Shown here in pieces: positions 26,852-35,552 of a DNA stretch of 35,713 bases (within the stretch, counting starts at the first letter, position 1; each line of letters starts with the position of its first letter). Made by a program: the position numbers and the translations under genes. The notes beneath the pieces were generated by a model, which was not told the origin of the DNA, made no database searches, and saw only the letters and a program-made list of their open reading frames with translations. The stretch comes from an uncultured Clostridia bacterium (GTDB lineage: Bacteria > Bacillota > Clostridia > Oscillospirales > Acutalibacteraceae), in NCBI GenBank assembly GCA_947305635.1, contig CAMZEG010000004.1:1-35713 (forward strand), read 5' to 3'.

Positions 26852-28126
26852 ATGAAACATTTCGATTATCTGACGGCGGTCATGCGCCGTCTGCAGGCGC
26901 TGGTGCTGGCGACCGCCTTTCTGACCGGCCTGTTCCGCGCTCCGGCGACGGGCGCGCAGCTGGACCACAGCACCGACAAAACGAACTACCCCTATGTCTT
27001 CGTCCACGGCTTTTTCGGCTGGGGCCAGTATGACAAGGGGAGCGACAAGCTGGCCTACTGGGGCATGTTCACCGGCGATCTTGTCAAGAAGGTCGATTCT
27101 TCCGGCTTCACCGCCGTCGCCGCGTCGGTCGACACCGTCGGTTCCGCGTGGGACCGCGCGTGCGAGCTGTACGCCCAGCTGACCGGTAAGCGCGTCGATT
27201 ACGGCAAGGCGCACAGCGAACAGTTCGGCCACGACCGCTACGGCGAGGACTTTACCGGCCGCGCGCTGCTCGAGCAGTGGGACAGCGAGCACAAGATCAA
27301 CCTGATCGCCCATTCCTTCGGCGGCCCGACGAGCACGCTCTTCGCGTCGATCCTCGCCTACGGCGCTGAGGAAGAGATCAAAGCGACGACCGACGGCAGC
27401 CTGTCCGACTTCTTCATAGGCGGCAAACCCGACTGGATCTATTCAATCACCGGCCTTGCCGCGGCGTTCAACGGGACGACGCTGCCGATGAGCCACCAGG
27501 CGCTCGACGATATCAGCGTCTATCTCAACGCGCAGCGCGACGAACAGTACGCCGCGGTGCCGGACGCCCTGCGGCAGATTCCGGGCTTTTTGACGACGAA
27601 GCTCTTCGACGCGCTGGAACCGATCGCCTCGGGCGAGGTCGCCGACCCTGACACCGGCCTTTGGGATATGGATCCCGACCAGTCCGTGCTGCTCAACCGG
27701 TCGATTAAGACCGTGCCGGGGATCTACTACTTCTCGGTGCCGCACGACGCGACGAAGCAAAGCGACGACGGCAGCCACCGCGTGCCGGACAAGGAAATCT
27801 GCGATACGTTTTTCGTGCCGTTCGTCTATGTCCTCGGCCATACCGACACGGTGACGAAGGGCGGTATGGTGCTCGATAAACGCTGGCAGAACAACGACGG
27901 CCTTGTCAATACGATTTCGGAGACCGCGCCGTTCGACAAAGAAAGCGATACGGTGGACGAAGCGCCGTCCGTCGCCCTCGCCGCGAACGGGTTCTCCAAA
28001 GGCGTCTACCATGTCTTCCCGACCTACAGGGGCGCCCACATGGCGCTGCTCGGCAACGTGCTCAGTAAGAGCGACGAAGGTATGCCGTATCTCTATGATC
28101 TGATGCTGATGATCAACGCACTTTGA
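26852..28126 (+). CDS. Exported triacylglycerol lipase-like protein
   Basis: YPYVFVHGFFGWGQYDK and NLIAHSFGGPTSTLFAS (nucleophile elbow AHSFGG), similar in layout to Gram-positive family I.5 lipases. Confidence 0.82.
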   Translation: MKHFDYLTAVMRRLQALVLATAFLTGLFRAPATGAQLDHSTDKTNYPYVFVHGFFGWGQYDKGSDKLAYWGMFTGDLVKKVDSSGFTAVAASVDTVGSAWDRACELYAQLTGKRVDYGKAHSEQFGHDRYGEDFTGRALLEQWDSEHKINLIAHSFGGPTSTLFASILAYGAEEEIKATTDGSLSDFFIGGKPDWIYSITGLAAAFNGTTLPMSHQALDDISVYLNAQRDEQYAAVPDALRQIPGFLTTKLFDALEPIASGEVADPDTGLWDMDPDQSVLLNRSIKTVPGIYYFSVPHDATKQSDDGSHRVPDKEICDTFFVPFVYVLGHTDTVTKGGMVLDKRWQNNDGLVNTISETAPFDKESDTVDEAPSVALAANGFSKGVYHVFPTYRGAHMALLGNVLSKSDEGMPYLYDLMLMINAL

Positions 28127-28268
28127 TCGCGGCTGCGCCGCGAGCAGAAGTGCACAGTGCACAGTGGACAGTGCACAGAAAAAGCCACCCCGCGGGGTGG
28201 CTTTTTGCTGTTGACTAACGACTGACGACTAATGACTGTCGACTGTTGACTGTGCGGCTTCGCCGCAC
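28127..28268. repeat. Symmetric intergenic element: two GC hairpins, two heptad-repeat arms, central terminator
   Basis: TCGCGGC-tgc-GCCGCGA; 4 x TGCACAG-type heptads; AAAGCCACCCC..GGGGTGGCTTTTT; 6 x NYGACTR heptads; GTGCGGC-ttc-GCCGCAC. Confidence 0.85.
28179..28206. terminator. Bidirectional intrinsic terminator inside the element
   Basis: AAAAAGCCACCCC-gc-GGGGTGGCTTTTT. Confidence 0.92.
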
Positions 28269-28856
28269 TCACATCGCAAAATCCGTAACGTCGATGAACG
28301 TATACGCGATGCCCTCTTCGTCATAGGTGCTGATCGTGCCGACCATCGAGATCGGAGTGTAGGCGTCGATCTTGTCCGGCACCGGATCGCCGTAGAACTC
28401 GATGCCCCACGCTGCGCAGCAGCCGGTCTCGTCGTAACCGAGGACGTAGTTGTAGTATTGATCCGTCGGCTCATAGTAGGTCTGGTCGTAGACGCCCGTG
28501 ACGCGGATCGTCTTGCCGAGATAGGACGACGGGTCCTGTGTGATCGCCGTCATCTGGGCGGTGATCATGTTTTTGTTGAGGCCCTCGAGGTCGATATCCA
28601 CCTTGTAGTCCGCAAGCTTTGCCGCGAGGGCGGCCTCCTGCTCCACGTTTTCGCTCACCGCGAGGGACGAGGTGGTGATATCGGCGCCGGTTTCCGGCAC
28701 GGAGATTGTTGTGCCGGGGTCGGTCGTGTTGATCACGTCAACGTTGCCGCTCGGCGGCGCGGTCGTGTCGGCCGGTTCGGGCTGATTTTGTCCGCCGCAG
28801 GCGCACAGGGCGAAGACAAGGATGCCCGCCATCAATAGTGCAATCAGTTTTTTCAT
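28269..28856 (-). CDS. Lipoprotein encoded with a Zn-type ABC transporter
   Basis: Lipobox-like MKKLIALLMAGILVFALCACGG; SSYLGKTIRVTGVYDQ suggests an OB-fold-like domain. Overlaps the permease gene. Confidence 0.8.
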   Translation of the reverse strand: MKKLIALLMAGILVFALCACGGQNQPEPADTTAPPSGNVDVINTTDPGTTISVPETGADITTSSLAVSENVEQEAALAAKLADYKVDIDLEGLNKNMITAQMTAITQDPSSYLGKTIRVTGVYDQTYYEPTDQYYNYVLGYDETGCCAAWGIEFYGDPVPDKIDAYTPISMVGTISTYDEEGIAYTFIDVTDFAM

Positions 28857-29701
28857 GCTTTTCTGCCTCCTTTGCAAAGGTCGATGACGACACAGACGAG
28901 GAAAACCGCGAGGTCGGCGGCGACGATGGTCGAGCCGACCGGTGTGCCGTAAAGAATAGAAATCAGGATGCCCGCCAGCGCGCAGCAGACGGAGATAATC
29001 GCCGCGCTGATAATCACGCCGCGGAAGCTCTTGAACAGCCGCATGCCGCACAGCGCCGGGAACACGATCAGCGCCGAAATCAGCAGCGCGCCCACGAGGT
29101 TCATCGACAGCACGATGACGACGGCGGTGATGACGGCGAGCAGGGTGTTGTACATCGAAGCCTTGGTGCCGGTGGCGCGGGCGAAGCTTTCGTCAAACGT
29201 CACGGCGAAGATTTTGTTATAGAAGAAGATATAGACGAAGATCACGACAAACGCGAGCGCGGCGCACAAAATCACGTCGCTGCGTTTGAGCGTCAGGATC
29301 GACGTGGAACCGAAGAGGATGGCGCAGACGTCGCCGCTCAGGTTCGCACTCTTCGATTTGAAGATGTTCAGCAGCAGATAGCCCATCGCGAGCGAGGAGA
29401 CCGACAGCATCGCCACGGCCGCGTCGCCCTTGAGCTTGCCGCCGCCGCGCAGCAGCAGCACCGCGGACAGCACCGTGACCGGCAAGGTCAGATAGATCGG
29501 CGCGATCGAAAACAGCATCGCGACCGTCATGGCGCCGAACGCCATGTGCGACAGGCCGTCGCCGATCATCGAATAGCGCTTGAGGACGAGCGTCACGCCC
29601 AGCAGCGCCGCGCACAGCGCGACGAGCACGCCGACGACCAGCGCGAATTTGACAAAGTCATAGGCAAAGTAGAGTTGCAGCTTTTCAAGCATGGCCTTCA
29701 C
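28853..29701 (-). CDS. znuB: Metal (zinc/manganese) ABC transporter permease, ABC-3 family
   Basis: KRYSMIGDGLSHMAFGAM and NLVGALLISALIVFPALCGMRL are ABC-3 permease signatures. Metal specificity inferred. Confidence 0.88.
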   Translation of the reverse strand: MKAMLEKLQLYFAYDFVKFALVVGVLVALCAALLGVTLVLKRYSMIGDGLSHMAFGAMTVAMLFSIAPIYLTLPVTVLSAVLLLRGGGKLKGDAAVAMLSVSSLAMGYLLLNIFKSKSANLSGDVCAILFGSTSILTLKRSDVILCAALAFVVIFVYIFFYNKIFAVTFDESFARATGTKASMYNTLLAVITAVVIVLSMNLVGALLISALIVFPALCGMRLFKSFRGVIISAAIISVCCALAGILISILYGTPVGSTIVAADLAVFLVCVVIDLCKGGRKA

Positions 29702-30401
29702 CCGCCTTTCCCAAGAACAGACTGCCGAGTGCCGATGCGCGGTATTCCTCGACCGTGCCGAAGAAGTTTTCGCCGCCGCTGACTTGCAGAATGTGGGTCG
29801 CGTACTGCAGCGCCGCGCCGATGTCGTGCGAGACCATGACGATCGTGATCCCGTTTTCGCGGTTGATCTTCTGGATCAGCGCGTAGAGATCCGCCGTCAC
29901 GATCGGGTCGAGTCCGGCGACGGGTTCGTCGAGCACGAGCAGCTTCGTTGTGGCGCAAAGCGCCCGCGCCAGCAGCACGCGCTGCTGCTGCCCGCCCGAA
30001 AGCGCGCGGTAGGAGCGCTTTTTGAGCGCGGCCATATCCAGTTTTTCCAGCCACTGCTGCGCCGTCTCTTTTTGCGCCTTCGTGTAAAACGGGCGCAGAC
30101 CGGAGCGGTTGAGACAGCCGGAGAGCACCACTTCCCACACCGTGGCGGGGAAGTCACGCTGCACCTGCGTCTGCTGCGGGAGATAGCCGATCTCGTTGCG
30201 GGCGATCGCATCGGAAAAGACGATCGACCCGGCGAGCGGGGCGCGCAGGCCGAGCAGCGTTTTCATCAGCGTGCTTTTGCCCGCGCCGTTTTCGCCGACG
30301 ATGCAAAGGTAGTCGCCCTCCGAGAGCGTCAGCGACAGGCCGGTCGCGACCGGCTTGCCCTCATAGCCGACGCTGACGTCGGTGAGCTTGAGCAGTTCCA
30401 T
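29685..30401 (-). CDS. znuC: Metal (zinc) ABC transporter ATP-binding protein
   Basis: GENGAGKSTLMKTLLG (Walker A), LSGGQQQRVLLARAL, LLVLDEPVAGLDP. Confidence 0.92.
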   Translation of the reverse strand: MELLKLTDVSVGYEGKPVATGLSLTLSEGDYLCIVGENGAGKSTLMKTLLGLRAPLAGSIVFSDAIARNEIGYLPQQTQVQRDFPATVWEVVLSGCLNRSGLRPFYTKAQKETAQQWLEKLDMAALKKRSYRALSGGQQQRVLLARALCATTKLLVLDEPVAGLDPIVTADLYALIQKINRENGITIVMVSHDIGAALQYATHILQVSGGENFFGTVEEYRASALGSLFLGKAGEGHA

Positions 30402-31375
30402 CAGTTGAGCACCTCGCTAAGTACGTCAAGATTGTTGGTCATAATGGAAAGATAGGTCGTGCCCGTCGCGATATCGTCGGGCGAGACCGACTGGCAGGAG
30501 TTGAGCACACGGATCTCGGCGCCGCTCTGGCGGCTGACCGATTCCGCGACGGCGCCGTCGCTGCCGTCGATCATCAGGATGTAGGGCAGTTCGTTCTCTT
30601 TCACGACGTCGACGAGCATCGTCATCGTCTCAAAACTCGCTTCGGTTTCCGCAGAGCAGCCGGAGAACGCGGCGTAGCAGGTCAGGCCGTAGTCGTCCGC
30701 GAGATAGCGGAACGGGAAGCGGTCGGCGAAGAGCAGCGTCTTGCGCGACGCCTTGCCGATCGTGTCGGCGTAGCGGCTTTCCAGCGCTTGCAGCGCTTCG
30801 AGATAGGTTTCGCTGTTGGCGCGGTAGAAGTCGGCGTTCGTTTTGTCGAGTTCACAGAGCGTGTCGGTCAGCGCGGGGACGATCATGATCACGTTCTTGA
30901 GCGACGTCCAGACGTGTTCGTCATATTCCGGGCCTTCCTCTTCCTCGTGTTCCTCTTCCTCCTCCTGCATGCCGGGGAGGGCTTCCTCCTCGACGGCGTT
31001 GACAAGGTCGATCAGCGAAACAACCTTGAGGTTCTCGTTCGCGGCGGACGCGATCACGTCCTCGGCCCAGTCGTCCGATTCGCCGCCGATGTTGACAAAC
31101 AGGTCGGCTTTGGAGATCTTCATGATATCGTCGGCGGTCGGGGTATAGCTGTGCAGATCGGTCTTGGAATCGAGCAGCAGCGTCAGGTCGATTTTGTCGC
31201 CCGCAATCGTTCGCACGAAGTCATAGGGCGGGAAGATCGAGCACACGACGTTCAGCTTTGTCGTGTCGGTTGCGGGTTCGGTGGGGTCGGGCTGCTGAAC
31301 GGGCGTTTTGCCGCAGGCGGCAAAGCACGAGAGAATGAGCAGGGCGGACAGCAGCATTGCAATTGTTTTTTTCAT
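30401..31375 (-). CDS. znuA: Metal (zinc) ABC transporter substrate-binding lipoprotein
   Basis: Lipobox MKKTIAMLLSALLILSCFAACGK; PPYDFVRTIAGDKIDLTLLLDSKTDLHSYTPTADDIMKISKADLFVNIGG; acidic loop EEEEEHEEEEGPEYDEHVW. Confidence 0.92.
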   Translation of the reverse strand: MKKTIAMLLSALLILSCFAACGKTPVQQPDPTEPATDTTKLNVVCSIFPPYDFVRTIAGDKIDLTLLLDSKTDLHSYTPTADDIMKISKADLFVNIGGESDDWAEDVIASAANENLKVVSLIDLVNAVEEEALPGMQEEEEEHEEEEGPEYDEHVWTSLKNVIMIVPALTDTLCELDKTNADFYRANSETYLEALQALESRYADTIGKASRKTLLFADRFPFRYLADDYGLTCYAAFSGCSAETEASFETMTMLVDVVKENELPYILMIDGSDGAVAESVSRQSGAEIRVLNSCQSVSPDDIATGTTYLSIMTNNLDVLSEVLN

Positions 31376-31416
31376 GGGTAAACACAGCCTCCTTACTGAA
31401 AAAGGGTATAGAAATA

Positions 31417-31467
31417 GACACAACGGCAAAAAACCGTTCCGAAACGGCTTCTTTTACTCGTTGTGTC
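31417..31467 (-). promoter_or_regulatory. Nested inverted repeats / attenuator-like structure upstream of the substrate-binding gene
   Basis: Outer arms GACACAACG...CGTTGTGTC enclose, on the minus strand, CCGTTTCGGAACGGTTTTTT. Confidence 0.6.
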
Positions 31468-31468
31468 G

Positions 31469-31777
31469 TTACCAGCTGAGTTTTGTTTTGAGCGTGACGG
31501 GCGTTACGACATGGCGCGGCTTGCCCGCCGTAAACCGGGCGAAGAGCACGCCGAGACAGACAAGCCCGAGCAGCAGCACGAAGACGCAGCCGAGCGCGTC
31601 CGCAGTCTGCAGCAGGCTGCCGGCATTCGCCGCGACGGCGCAAAGAGTACAGTGCGCCGGATCGTGACCCGTATGGGTATGGCCGGGGAAGGCGGACAGC
31701 GAGAGCACGCAGACAAACGACAGCAGAATCGCCGCCACAAGCAGCAGCGCCACGCATTTTTTTGCGCTGTTCTTCAT
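31469..31777 (-). CDS. Small membrane protein with His/Cys-rich loop, first gene of the Zn transporter operon
   Basis: Two hydrophobic segments flanking SAFPGHTHTGHDPAHCTLCAVAAN. Start at MKNSAKK with GGAGGCGGG upstream. Confidence 0.75.
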   Translation of the reverse strand: MKNSAKKCVALLLVAAILLSFVCVLSLSAFPGHTHTGHDPAHCTLCAVAANAGSLLQTADALGCVFVLLLGLVCLGVLFARFTAGKPRHVVTPVTLKTKLSW

Positions 31778-31817
31778 GTTCCCGCCTCCTTTTTTGCAGC
31801 GTTCAAAACTGAATGCT

Positions 31818-31846
31818 ATTATAGCACACGGCGTCGGGTTTGTCAA
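31818..31846 (-). promoter_or_regulatory. Promoter of the Zn transporter operon
   Basis: Minus strand reads TTGACA-N17-TATAAT, full consensus. Confidence 0.85.
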
Positions 31847-31923
31847 ATCCGCTTCACGTCGGTGTGTGCCTTTAATTCTAAGCTACATGCCTAAAAAGAA
31901 CCTCAAACTTTCCCGTTTCTTCA

Positions 31924-31952
31924 TTGACAAATCCGGCCCCGCGGTGTACAAT
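31924..31952 (+). promoter_or_regulatory. Promoter of mfd
   Basis: TTGACA-N17-TACAAT. Confidence 0.8.
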
Positions 31953-32018
31953 AAAGCAAAATGACCCCTCCCCGTTTTTGAAAGCGGGGCTTTCTGCGTG
32001 TTCTGAAAGGAGAAAAAG

Positions 32019-35000
32019 ATGTCCGCGTTTACCGAACTGCTCAGGCATAGCCGGGAATGGGACGCCGTGTGCGACGCGCTGCGCGTCGGCAGGGCGCCGC
32101 TTGGCGTGCTCGGTTTGGCGAACGCGCAAAAGGCGCACTGGATCTCCGCACTTTGCGAAACGCTGAATAAACCGGCGATCGTGCTCTGCCCGGACGAAAA
32201 CGCGGCGAGCCGGCTTTGCGAGGACCTCAACGCCTTCGCGGGTGGTGCGGTCGTCTATCCCGCGCGTGATTTCCAGTTCCGCACCGCGGACAGCGCTTCG
32301 CACGAATACGAGCAGCTACGCATCGGCGCGCTGTCGAACCTTTTGAGCGGCAAGGCAAAGTTCCTTGTGACGACGGCGCAGGCCGCCTGTCAGCTGACGA
32401 TTCCGCGCCAAACGCTGCGGGAGCACACCGTTGTGCTGCGCGAAGGGGAGGACTGCCAACTTCAAACAACGGTCGCGACGCTGCTGGCCGCCGGGTACGC
32501 GCGCGTCGAGCAGGTCGATTTTATCGGCCAGTTTTCGGTGCGCGGCGGAATTCTGGACGTCTTTCCGCCCCACGCGAAAAAGCCGCTGCGGATCGAATTC
32601 TGGGGAGACACCGTCGACGCCATCGCGTCGTTCGACCTTGAGACCCAGCGGCGCGAGGAGCGCCTCACGGAAATCACCCTCACCCCGGCGACGGAGGTGC
32701 TCTTCCCTTCAGACGAAGCGCTCAAAGAAAAGCTCGCTTCGTTCTTGCCGACAATCAAAGGCAAGGGCAGCGTCAAAGCGAAGGCGACGATCATGCGCGA
32801 CCTCGAGCAGCTGGAAAGCGGCGTGCGCCTCTCCTGCGTCGACCGCTATCTGTCGCTCGCCTACGAAAAGCCGGAAAGTCTCTTCGATTACGCCGCCAAC
32901 GCGCTCTTGTTCGTTTCGGAAAGCGCCGGCGTGCGCCAGCGGATGGAGAGCGCGCAGAAGCTGCTGCTCGAAGACCTCAGGCTGATGGTCGAAGAGGGGA
33001 ACATCGTCAGGGGGCTCGACACCTTCTCGCTGACGCTTTCGCAGCTATTGGACAACTATACCGCGTTCGGCGCGGTCTTTCTCGACAACCTCGCGCGCGG
33101 CAGCTTTGACGTGCCGGTGCGCCATCTGACAACGGTGGAGACGACCGCGGGCGCCCCGTGGGACGGGACGCTGTCGTACCTTTTGGAGGATCTCGAACCG
33201 CTGCTGAAAAAGAAAGAGAGCACCGTCGTCGTTGCCGCGGGGACGGAAAAGAGCGCGAAGGAGCTCGCCTACGACCTAGAGACCGAGGGCGTCGCCGCGC
33301 TGTATTTCCCGGTCGTGCCCGCCGCCTTCCCGCAGGGCCGCGTCAGCGTGATTCCGGGTGTGTTCTCCGGCGGCTTCTCCTATCCCGCGCTGAACGTTTC
33401 GGTCTTCACCCACCGCCGGGCGGGACTTTCCGCCGCGGCGCAGAGGGCGAAGCGCCGCTTCAAGGCCGGCAAGGGGATCGCCTCGCTCGAAGAGATCGCC
33501 CGCGGCGACTATGTCGTCCACGCCGTCCACGGCATAGGCGTCTTCGACGGGATCAAGACGATGACGATCGACGGCAAGGTCAAGGACTTTATCAAGATCA
33601 GCTACCGCGGGTCGGACGTGCTGTATATGCCCGTCACGCAGCTCGATCTCGTTTCGAAATACATCTCTCCCCGCGACACCGACAAGCCCGTCAAGCTCAA
33701 CCGGCTCGGCTCGGACGATTGGAAAAAGACCAAGTCGCGGGTACGCACGGCGGTGCGCGACCTCGCGGTGCAGCTGACCGCGCTCTACGCGCAGCGTCTG
33801 CACGCGAAGGGTTTCGCGTTTTCGCCGGATATCGATATGCAAAGCGACTTTGAGCGGCGCTTCGTCTTTGACGAGACGGACGACCAGCTTGAGGCGATCA
33901 ACGAAATCAAGCGCGACATGGAGAGACCTTACCCGATGGACCGGCTGCTGTGCGGCGACGTCGGCTTCGGCAAGACCGAGGTGGCGCTGCGCGCGGCGTT
34001 CAAATGCGTCGCAGACGGCAAACAGTGCGCGATCCTCGTCCCGACGACGATTCTCGCGTTCCAGCACTACGGAACGATCAAAAAGCGGTTCGACGGCTTC
34101 CCGGTCGAGGTGGAGATGCTTTCACGCTTCCGCACGCAGACCGAGCGCACAAAGATCAAAAAAGCGCTGCGGCGCGGCGCGATCGATATCGTCGTCGGCA
34201 CGCACGCGATCATCGCGAACAATGTGGAATTCAAGGATCTCGGCCTGCTGATCGTCGACGAGGAGCAGCGCTTCGGCGTCGCCCAGAAGGAAAAGCTCAA
34301 GGAGCGTTTCCCACTCGTGGATGTGCTGACGCTGTCCGCGACGCCGATTCCCCGTACGCTGAACATGGCGATGAGCGGGATCCGCGATATGTCAATCCTC
34401 GAGATGCCGCCCGCCGACCGCCACCCGGTGCAGACCTATGTGGTGCCGCACGATATGGGTGTGCTGTGCGAAGCGATGGATCGCGAGATCCGCCGCGGCG
34501 GCCAGGTCTATTATCTTCATAACCGCGTGGAGACGATCGACCGCACGGCGGCAAAGATCAAGCAAATGCTCCCGGACGCGCGGATCGGCGTCGGCCACGG
34601 CAAAATGAGCGAGGACGAACTCAGCGAGGTGTGGCGCAAGCTGCTCGAAGGGGAGATCGACATCCTCGTCTGCACCACAATCATCGAAACGGGCGTCGAC
34701 GTCCCGAACGCGAACACGCTGATCATCGAAAACGCCGACCGGCTCGGTCTCGCGCAGCTGCACCAGATCCGCGGACGGGTCGGACGCAGCACCCGCCGCG
34801 CCTTCGCCTATTTCACCTACGCGCCGCAAAAGCAGCTGTCGAGTGAGGCGCAGCGCCGCCTGAGCGCGATCCGGGAATACACCGAGTTCGGCTCCGGCTT
34901 TCATATCGCGATGCGCGATCTGGAGATCCGCGGCGCGGGCAACGTCCTCGGCGCGCAGCAGCACGGCCACATGGAGGCGGTCGGCTACGATCTGTACCTG

Positions 35001-35552
35001 CGGCTGCTTTCGCAGGCGGTCGCCGACGAAAAGGACAGCGGCGAAGAGACCGCGGGTGAAGAGGACGGCTGTCTGATCGACGTCGCGATCGACGCGCATA
35101 TTCCGGAAACCTATGTGGATTCCGTCAAAAACCGGATCTATCTGTATAAACGCATCGCCGCCGTCCGGACGCAGGAGGATGTGACGGACGTGATCGACGA
35201 ATGCATCGACCGCTTCGGCGAACCGCCGGAAAGCGTCCGCGGCCTGTGCGAGGTGGCGCTGATCCGCGCCCGCGCGACGGCGCTCGGCGTGACCGAAATC
35301 TCGCAGCGCGGCGCCAGTCTGCTGCTCTTTGTGGACACGATCCGCCCGGCCTGTATCTCCATGCTCGGCACGCTGATGAAGGGCCGGATCATGGTCAGCG
35401 GCGGCAAACGGCCCTATCTTTCGGTCCGGATGCGCGACGAGAGCGCGACCGCCGTTTTGACCCAGGTGCTCAAAATCATGGAAGCGGCGCAAAACGAGCA
35501 AAACGAGAATGAAACGGGAGGTGGCAGCATTGACCCAGTCCAAACGCGATAA
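32019..35552 (+). CDS. mfd: Transcription-repair coupling factor
   Basis: 1177 aa; GDYVVHAVHGIGVFDGI (RNAP-interacting domain), LLCGDVGFGKTEVALRAAFK, DEEQRFGVAQKEKLK, TTIIETGVDVPNANTLII; canonical Mfd. Confidence 0.98.
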   Translation: MSAFTELLRHSREWDAVCDALRVGRAPLGVLGLANAQKAHWISALCETLNKPAIVLCPDENAASRLCEDLNAFAGGAVVYPARDFQFRTADSASHEYEQLRIGALSNLLSGKAKFLVTTAQAACQLTIPRQTLREHTVVLREGEDCQLQTTVATLLAAGYARVEQVDFIGQFSVRGGILDVFPPHAKKPLRIEFWGDTVDAIASFDLETQRREERLTEITLTPATEVLFPSDEALKEKLASFLPTIKGKGSVKAKATIMRDLEQLESGVRLSCVDRYLSLAYEKPESLFDYAANALLFVSESAGVRQRMESAQKLLLEDLRLMVEEGNIVRGLDTFSLTLSQLLDNYTAFGAVFLDNLARGSFDVPVRHLTTVETTAGAPWDGTLSYLLEDLEPLLKKKESTVVVAAGTEKSAKELAYDLETEGVAALYFPVVPAAFPQGRVSVIPGVFSGGFSYPALNVSVFTHRRAGLSAAAQRAKRRFKAGKGIASLEEIARGDYVVHAVHGIGVFDGIKTMTIDGKVKDFIKISYRGSDVLYMPVTQLDLVSKYISPRDTDKPVKLNRLGSDDWKKTKSRVRTAVRDLAVQLTALYAQRLHAKGFAFSPDIDMQSDFERRFVFDETDDQLEAINEIKRDMERPYPMDRLLCGDVGFGKTEVALRAAFKCVADGKQCAILVPTTILAFQHYGTIKKRFDGFPVEVEMLSRFRTQTERTKIKKALRRGAIDIVVGTHAIIANNVEFKDLGLLIVDEEQRFGVAQKEKLKERFPLVDVLTLSATPIPRTLNMAMSGIRDMSILEMPPADRHPVQTYVVPHDMGVLCEAMDREIRRGGQVYYLHNRVETIDRTAAKIKQMLPDARIGVGHGKMSEDELSEVWRKLLEGEIDILVCTTIIETGVDVPNANTLIIENADRLGLAQLHQIRGRVGRSTRRAFAYFTYAPQKQLSSEAQRRLSAIREYTEFGSGFHIAMRDLEIRGAGNVLGAQQHGHMEAVGYDLYLRLLSQAVADEKDSGEETAGEEDGCLIDVAIDAHIPETYVDSVKNRIYLYKRIAAVRTQEDVTDVIDECIDRFGEPPESVRGLCEVALIRARATALGVTEISQRGASLLLFVDTIRPACISMLGTLMKGRIMVSGGKRPYLSVRMRDESATAVLTQVLKIMEAAQNEQNENETGGGSIDPVQTR

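Noticed and set aside
25475-27313. N-terminal extension of the 1032-aa ORF containing ackA
   Set aside because: The real ackA start is at 25474 with RBS and promoter; the upstream part is antisense to EEP and lipase genes.
28151-28252. Heptad repeats as a CRISPR or phase-variable coding tract
   Set aside because: No repeat-spacer structure and no ORF across it; it lies between convergent stop codons.
31778-31846. TTG-initiated extension of the small zinc-operon protein
   Set aside because: The TTG is the first part of the -35 TTGACA box, so it is upstream of the transcription start.
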